A stretch of DNA of 64,000 nt. Origin: Panagrolaimus kolymaensis. Its lineage: Eukaryota; Nematoda; Chromadorea; Rhabditida; Panagrolaimidae. Below are positions 60,792 through 64,000 of the stretch, piece after piece. The stretch is taken from positions 3,224,001 through 3,288,000 of the forward strand of contig JAJQJQ010000009.1 of assembly GCA_028622995.1 (NCBI GenBank), in the 5' to 3' direction. The position numbers and the translations under genes are program-made. Numbering within the stretch: the stretch's first letter is position 1; the number at the start of each line of letters is the position of its first letter. Under the pieces are notes generated by a model, which had not been told where the DNA came from, made no database searches, and worked only from the letters and a program-made list of their open reading frames with translations.

Positions 60792-61831
60792 TTATGCATA
60801 TATATTAATGTTATTTACCTCTTCCTTTGTTACAACTCTAAAATAAGGCCGATCTTTCTTTGGTTTCCATGTTTCTATTTCTCGTTTCATAGCTTTGTTG
60901 AAAGCGATACGACCTTCTTCATTTTCATTAAAATCATCAAAATGTATAAGAACTTCAGCTTTTGGCGCCATTGCTTTCTAAAATATTTGGCAAAAATAAA
61001 TATGAAGGAAAAATTGAATGTTACTTGTAAAAATTTATACAAAAGTTTAACGTTAAGAAGGCTTTCAATTGAAACAAGGATTAAATTTTTAATTTTGTTT
61101 TTCCATGGTAATGCTATCAGTTTATTCAATGTTTGAGATGTAACATGACATGGGTCAATGCTAAAATATTTGGTTATTTAATTTTTTTTTGTTATATAAA
61201 AAGTATAAAAAATAAAAACTTGCTGTATTTCTTTAAGTTTTAATAAAGAAACTAAAATATTTTCTAATGGAACTACAACGCCTTTTTCATCAATGATTTT
61301 GTCCACACATATAATTTTTCTAGTTTTGCTAATAATTCAAATTGTTTTTGTGAAATTGGAAGACCATGAAAAATTTTATTGCATCTAACAATTCTTGGTA
61401 ATAGTAATTCTAATCCATCAATTTCATTGATCCAATAGCAATCAGTAACCCAATATCCTTTAAATTTTTTAATATCATCAGTTTCATCACAAAAATCCAA
61501 ATAATTATCTCCAATAAAATCAATAAATAAATATGAAGCTTTTTTAAAAAAGTATTTGCATGTTTGATGTAATTTTTTCATAACTTCTGCATTTGCCAAT
61601 TCAATAATATAATTTATTATTGGCGTTGGTAAACCTTTTTTTTGTTTCTCTGGCGCATACATCGAGTTTAATTTTTTTGCATGGTATTTCAATGCTTTCA
61701 GCATTCTGAGCTACAATGGCATCAATTCTAGCGGCCATTTTTGTTTCCATTTTTGAAAATGTGTATGGTCCGTATCCAAAAAATCCTTTTTCCGATGAGC
61801 AGTTAACCTCCACATCGTTTCCAGCATTTTC
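60792..61831 (-). pseudogene. Decayed F-box-like gene with two frameshifts and no start exon
   Basis: Three exons can be recognised by homology with the next gene: 61220-61831, 61025-61160 and 60792-60977. The first begins after an acceptor (CTTTTTTATAG) with sequence homologous to the internal exon 63141 of the two-module gene, so the expected upstream exons are missing. The frame is open to a run of eight A on the coding strand (61636-61643), where one base too many shifts it out of GLPTPIINYIIELANAEVMK. A second shift near 61303 separates KLEKLYVW from DEKGVVVPLENIL. The last exon is intact (APKAEVLIHFDDFNENEEGR; WKPKKDRP). With two frameshifts and no start it is best called a pseudogene, unless a sequencing error explains the homopolymer. 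Confidence 0.7.
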
Positions 61832-62123
61832 CTATAAAAAAGATTCTTTGAATTAAATTGAATCAACTTGAAGCTGGTCGTTTGGAAGTAAATTTTTTGT
61901 TTTTGGTTTACTAAATAAATTTTATTTTTACAAAAACGAAAACAAATGAAAAATAAGAAAACCTTAATACGAAATATTGCACTTCTTTTTACTAGAAATT
62001 TGAATTAAGAAATGTTCTTTAATCCGACTTTCTCAAACAAAAAAAAAACAGTTGTGATATATACAAAAAATGAGTATTGTCACAATTACAGTAAAAATTT
62101 GTGATAATCAAAATGTGGTGACT

Positions 62124-63908
62124 TTAGATTTCTCTATCAATATCCCCTGTATCTTCCCTTGGAATAACTTTAAATGCTGGTCTATCCTTCTTTGGTTTCC
62201 ATGTTTCTATTTCACGTTTCATAGCTTTGTTGAAAGTGATACGACCTTCTTCATTTTCATCAAAATCAACAAAATGTATTAGAATTTCAGCTTTTGGAGC
62301 CAGTGCTTTCTAAAAATGAATGAATGATAAAAACTATAAAAACTATTTTATATGGAAAACTAAAGTTACCTGCAAAAATGCGAAAAATATTTTAAAATCA
62401 AACATTCCTTCAATATCCAAAATATATAATTTTTGGATTTTATTTTTCCATGGAAGTTCTATTAAAGAATTCATTGTTTCATTTGTTACTTGACAACCTT
62501 CGATACTAAAATATTATTTCTTTTTTTGATTTAAATAAAAAAAATTTTAAAAAAACATACACTATTTTTTCCAAATTAATTAAAGGAGTCAAAAAATTTT
62601 CCAAAGTTATAATATTTCTGTTTTCGTCATATATTTTATAAACATATAAACCCTTGAGGCTTTCGAACTTTGATATTAATTCGAAATTGTTTTGAGATAT
62701 ATGTGTAGTAGAGCTAATTTTATTGCACTTCACTATTTTTGGCACCAATAATTCTAATAAAGCTAGTCCATCTGAATCGTCGATATAATATGTATCAGTA
62801 ACCCAACAGTTTTTTCCTTTAAAATTTTCCAATTCTATTGATTTATAGGCAAATGTGAATCTATCGTATTCAATGTAATCCACAAATAGATATGGAGCTT
62901 TTTTAAAGAAATATTTGCTGCATCGATGTAACTTTTTCATGACATTTTTATTTGTAACTTCAATAATATAATTTATTATTGGTTTTGGTAAACCTTTTTG
63001 ATTGGCGGCTTCAGTTTCTTTATTTGATGGTTCATGGCTTTCAATTTTAGGAATTTCGTAACTTTTTGGTTTTTGAAAATTATATGTTCCGAAATTAATA
63101 CCAACGTCGCAAAGAGCCTTCACATTTTCACCTACATTTTGCTATAAAGTTTAATTTTTTGAAAGAAATTTCAGAGATTTCAAAACTTACTTTTATAAAT
63201 GCTTCAAACAAATACTTATCCAGAGGAATATTTTCTTTTTCAAAAAATTCCAAATAAAAACTATTAAATTTTCTTTTCCATTTAACCTTTAATAATTCTT
63301 CCATTGTTTGTGTCGTTGAGCGGCATTTTCTAGCGCTAAAAAAAAAAAAAAATTAAATCTTTTAAATTTAAAATTAATCCTTACAAAATATTAAAAGCAG
63401 CTGGAACATATTTCAATAAATTTTCAATGGCCACATCTGAACCATCAGGATGGCTAATTCTTACACGTTCTAATTCAAGTTCTTCGACTTTACCCGATTT
63501 TGTTAGAATTTTATATTCTTCATACGATAAATGACCACCTTCGATAATAATTAAGCGGGCATCACATCGCACAATTTTTGGTAATAACAATCGATGACTT
63601 TTATATTTTTCAACACGAACTTCTTGAGTAATCCAAACATTATTAAACAATTCAAATTCATCATCTTCATAAACATCGATGCAATCATCAAAGTTTTCAA
63701 CTTCAAGCCTGCTTTTCTTACAGCTTTCAAAGTTTGCTTTATCAACGATGCAATAAGGAGCTTTCTTATAAAAATATTTACATGAAAAGTAAAGCTTTCT
63801 CATAACTTCGGCATTTGCGTATTTAATGACAAATTTATTCATTTTTGGTGGAAGAGCCAATAATCGTAGATAAGGATTGCCATTAAAGAAAACTATTTTT
63901 GGTTCCAT
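62124..63908 (-). CDS. Two-module F-box-like protein
   Basis: Exons 63385-63908, 63191-63335, 62561-63141, 62370-62505 and 62124-62309 keep one frame throughout (about 523 residues). Module 1: ALPPKMNKFVIKYANAEVMR, CKYFYKKAPYCIVD, LLPKIVRCDARL, then EELLKVKWKRKF in the second exon. The third exon does not begin with a start codon but continues in phase with a linker and a second module: GLPKPIINYIIEVTNKNVMK, CSKYFFKKAPYLFVDY, LLVPKIVKCNKIS, MNSLIELPWKNKI, and an end APKAEILIHFVDFDENEEGR...WKPKKDRP. A pre-ATG acceptor (AATTTTATTTAG) lies 12 bases upstream of the start. I associate this repeated P---NYII--AN-EVM-KL/PKIVRC pattern with expanded F-box-like genes of root-knot nematodes; F-box identity is inferred, not shown. 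Confidence 0.65.
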
Positions 63909-64000
63909 ATTCAATAACCTAAATAAAATTAATAAATAAAGTTTATCAACAAAATAAATTTCAACGAATGAAAAAAGCAAAGAAAAATTCGTAAAAGATA

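Overview
The window looks like nuclear DNA from a nematode. It is very AT-rich, with many introns of about 45-75 bp bounded by GT..AG. It carries a nematode cuticle collagen, a C. elegans-style PP2A catalytic subunit and MAGI scaffold, and an expanded family of F-box-like proteins of the sort I associate with root-knot nematodes (Meloidogyne). The genus is an inference; Nematoda is well supported.

Layout. 1-1210 (-): 5' part of a secreted stonustoxin-like (MACPF/CDC-type) protein running off the left edge. 2549-3512 (-): MOB3. 4914-6184 (-): cuticle collagen. 7765-8006 (+): N-terminal fragment of tripeptidyl-peptidase II, stopping just before a 2-kb foldback element (about 8053-10107). 10500-10859 (+): small secreted thrombospondin type-1 protein. 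11056-16000 (-): ten-exon low-complexity protein with a repeated WFPFG motif. 18649-21226 (-) and 22023-24132 (+): divergent pair of receptor tyrosine kinases. 24650-25397 (-): small predicted N-myristoylated protein. 26912-28551 and 29358-31871 (-): two secreted VWA plus C-type-lectin proteins. 32541-32990 (-): secreted Ser/Glu-rich protein. 34004-45145 (-): MAGI-type MAGUK (PDZ0-GK-WW-WW-PDZ1-5). 50209-51466 (+): PP2A catalytic subunit. 53818-54373, possibly to 56420 (+): unknown gene with a hAT-type MITE at its start codon and a second MITE downstream. 56867-59293 (-): an F-box-like composite gene and an unknown gene. 59796-60581 (+): MOB1. 60792-63908 (-): a two-module F-box-like gene and a decayed relative.

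Functional themes. Conserved signalling and scaffold genes (MOB1, MOB3, PP2Ac, MAGI, TPP2 remnant) alternate with lineage-specific or secreted genes (SNTX-like, TSP1, VWA-CTLD, Ser/Glu-rich, F-box-like, receptor kinases). The most rearranged parts are 7.7-10.1 kb, 17.9-24.6 kb, 53.4-56.4 kb and 56.9-64 kb, where foldback DNA, MITEs with perfect 8-bp target duplications, duplicated receptor genes and a frameshifted pseudogene lie. Exon limits come from reading splice signals and frame continuity by eye; no alignment or transcript data were available.
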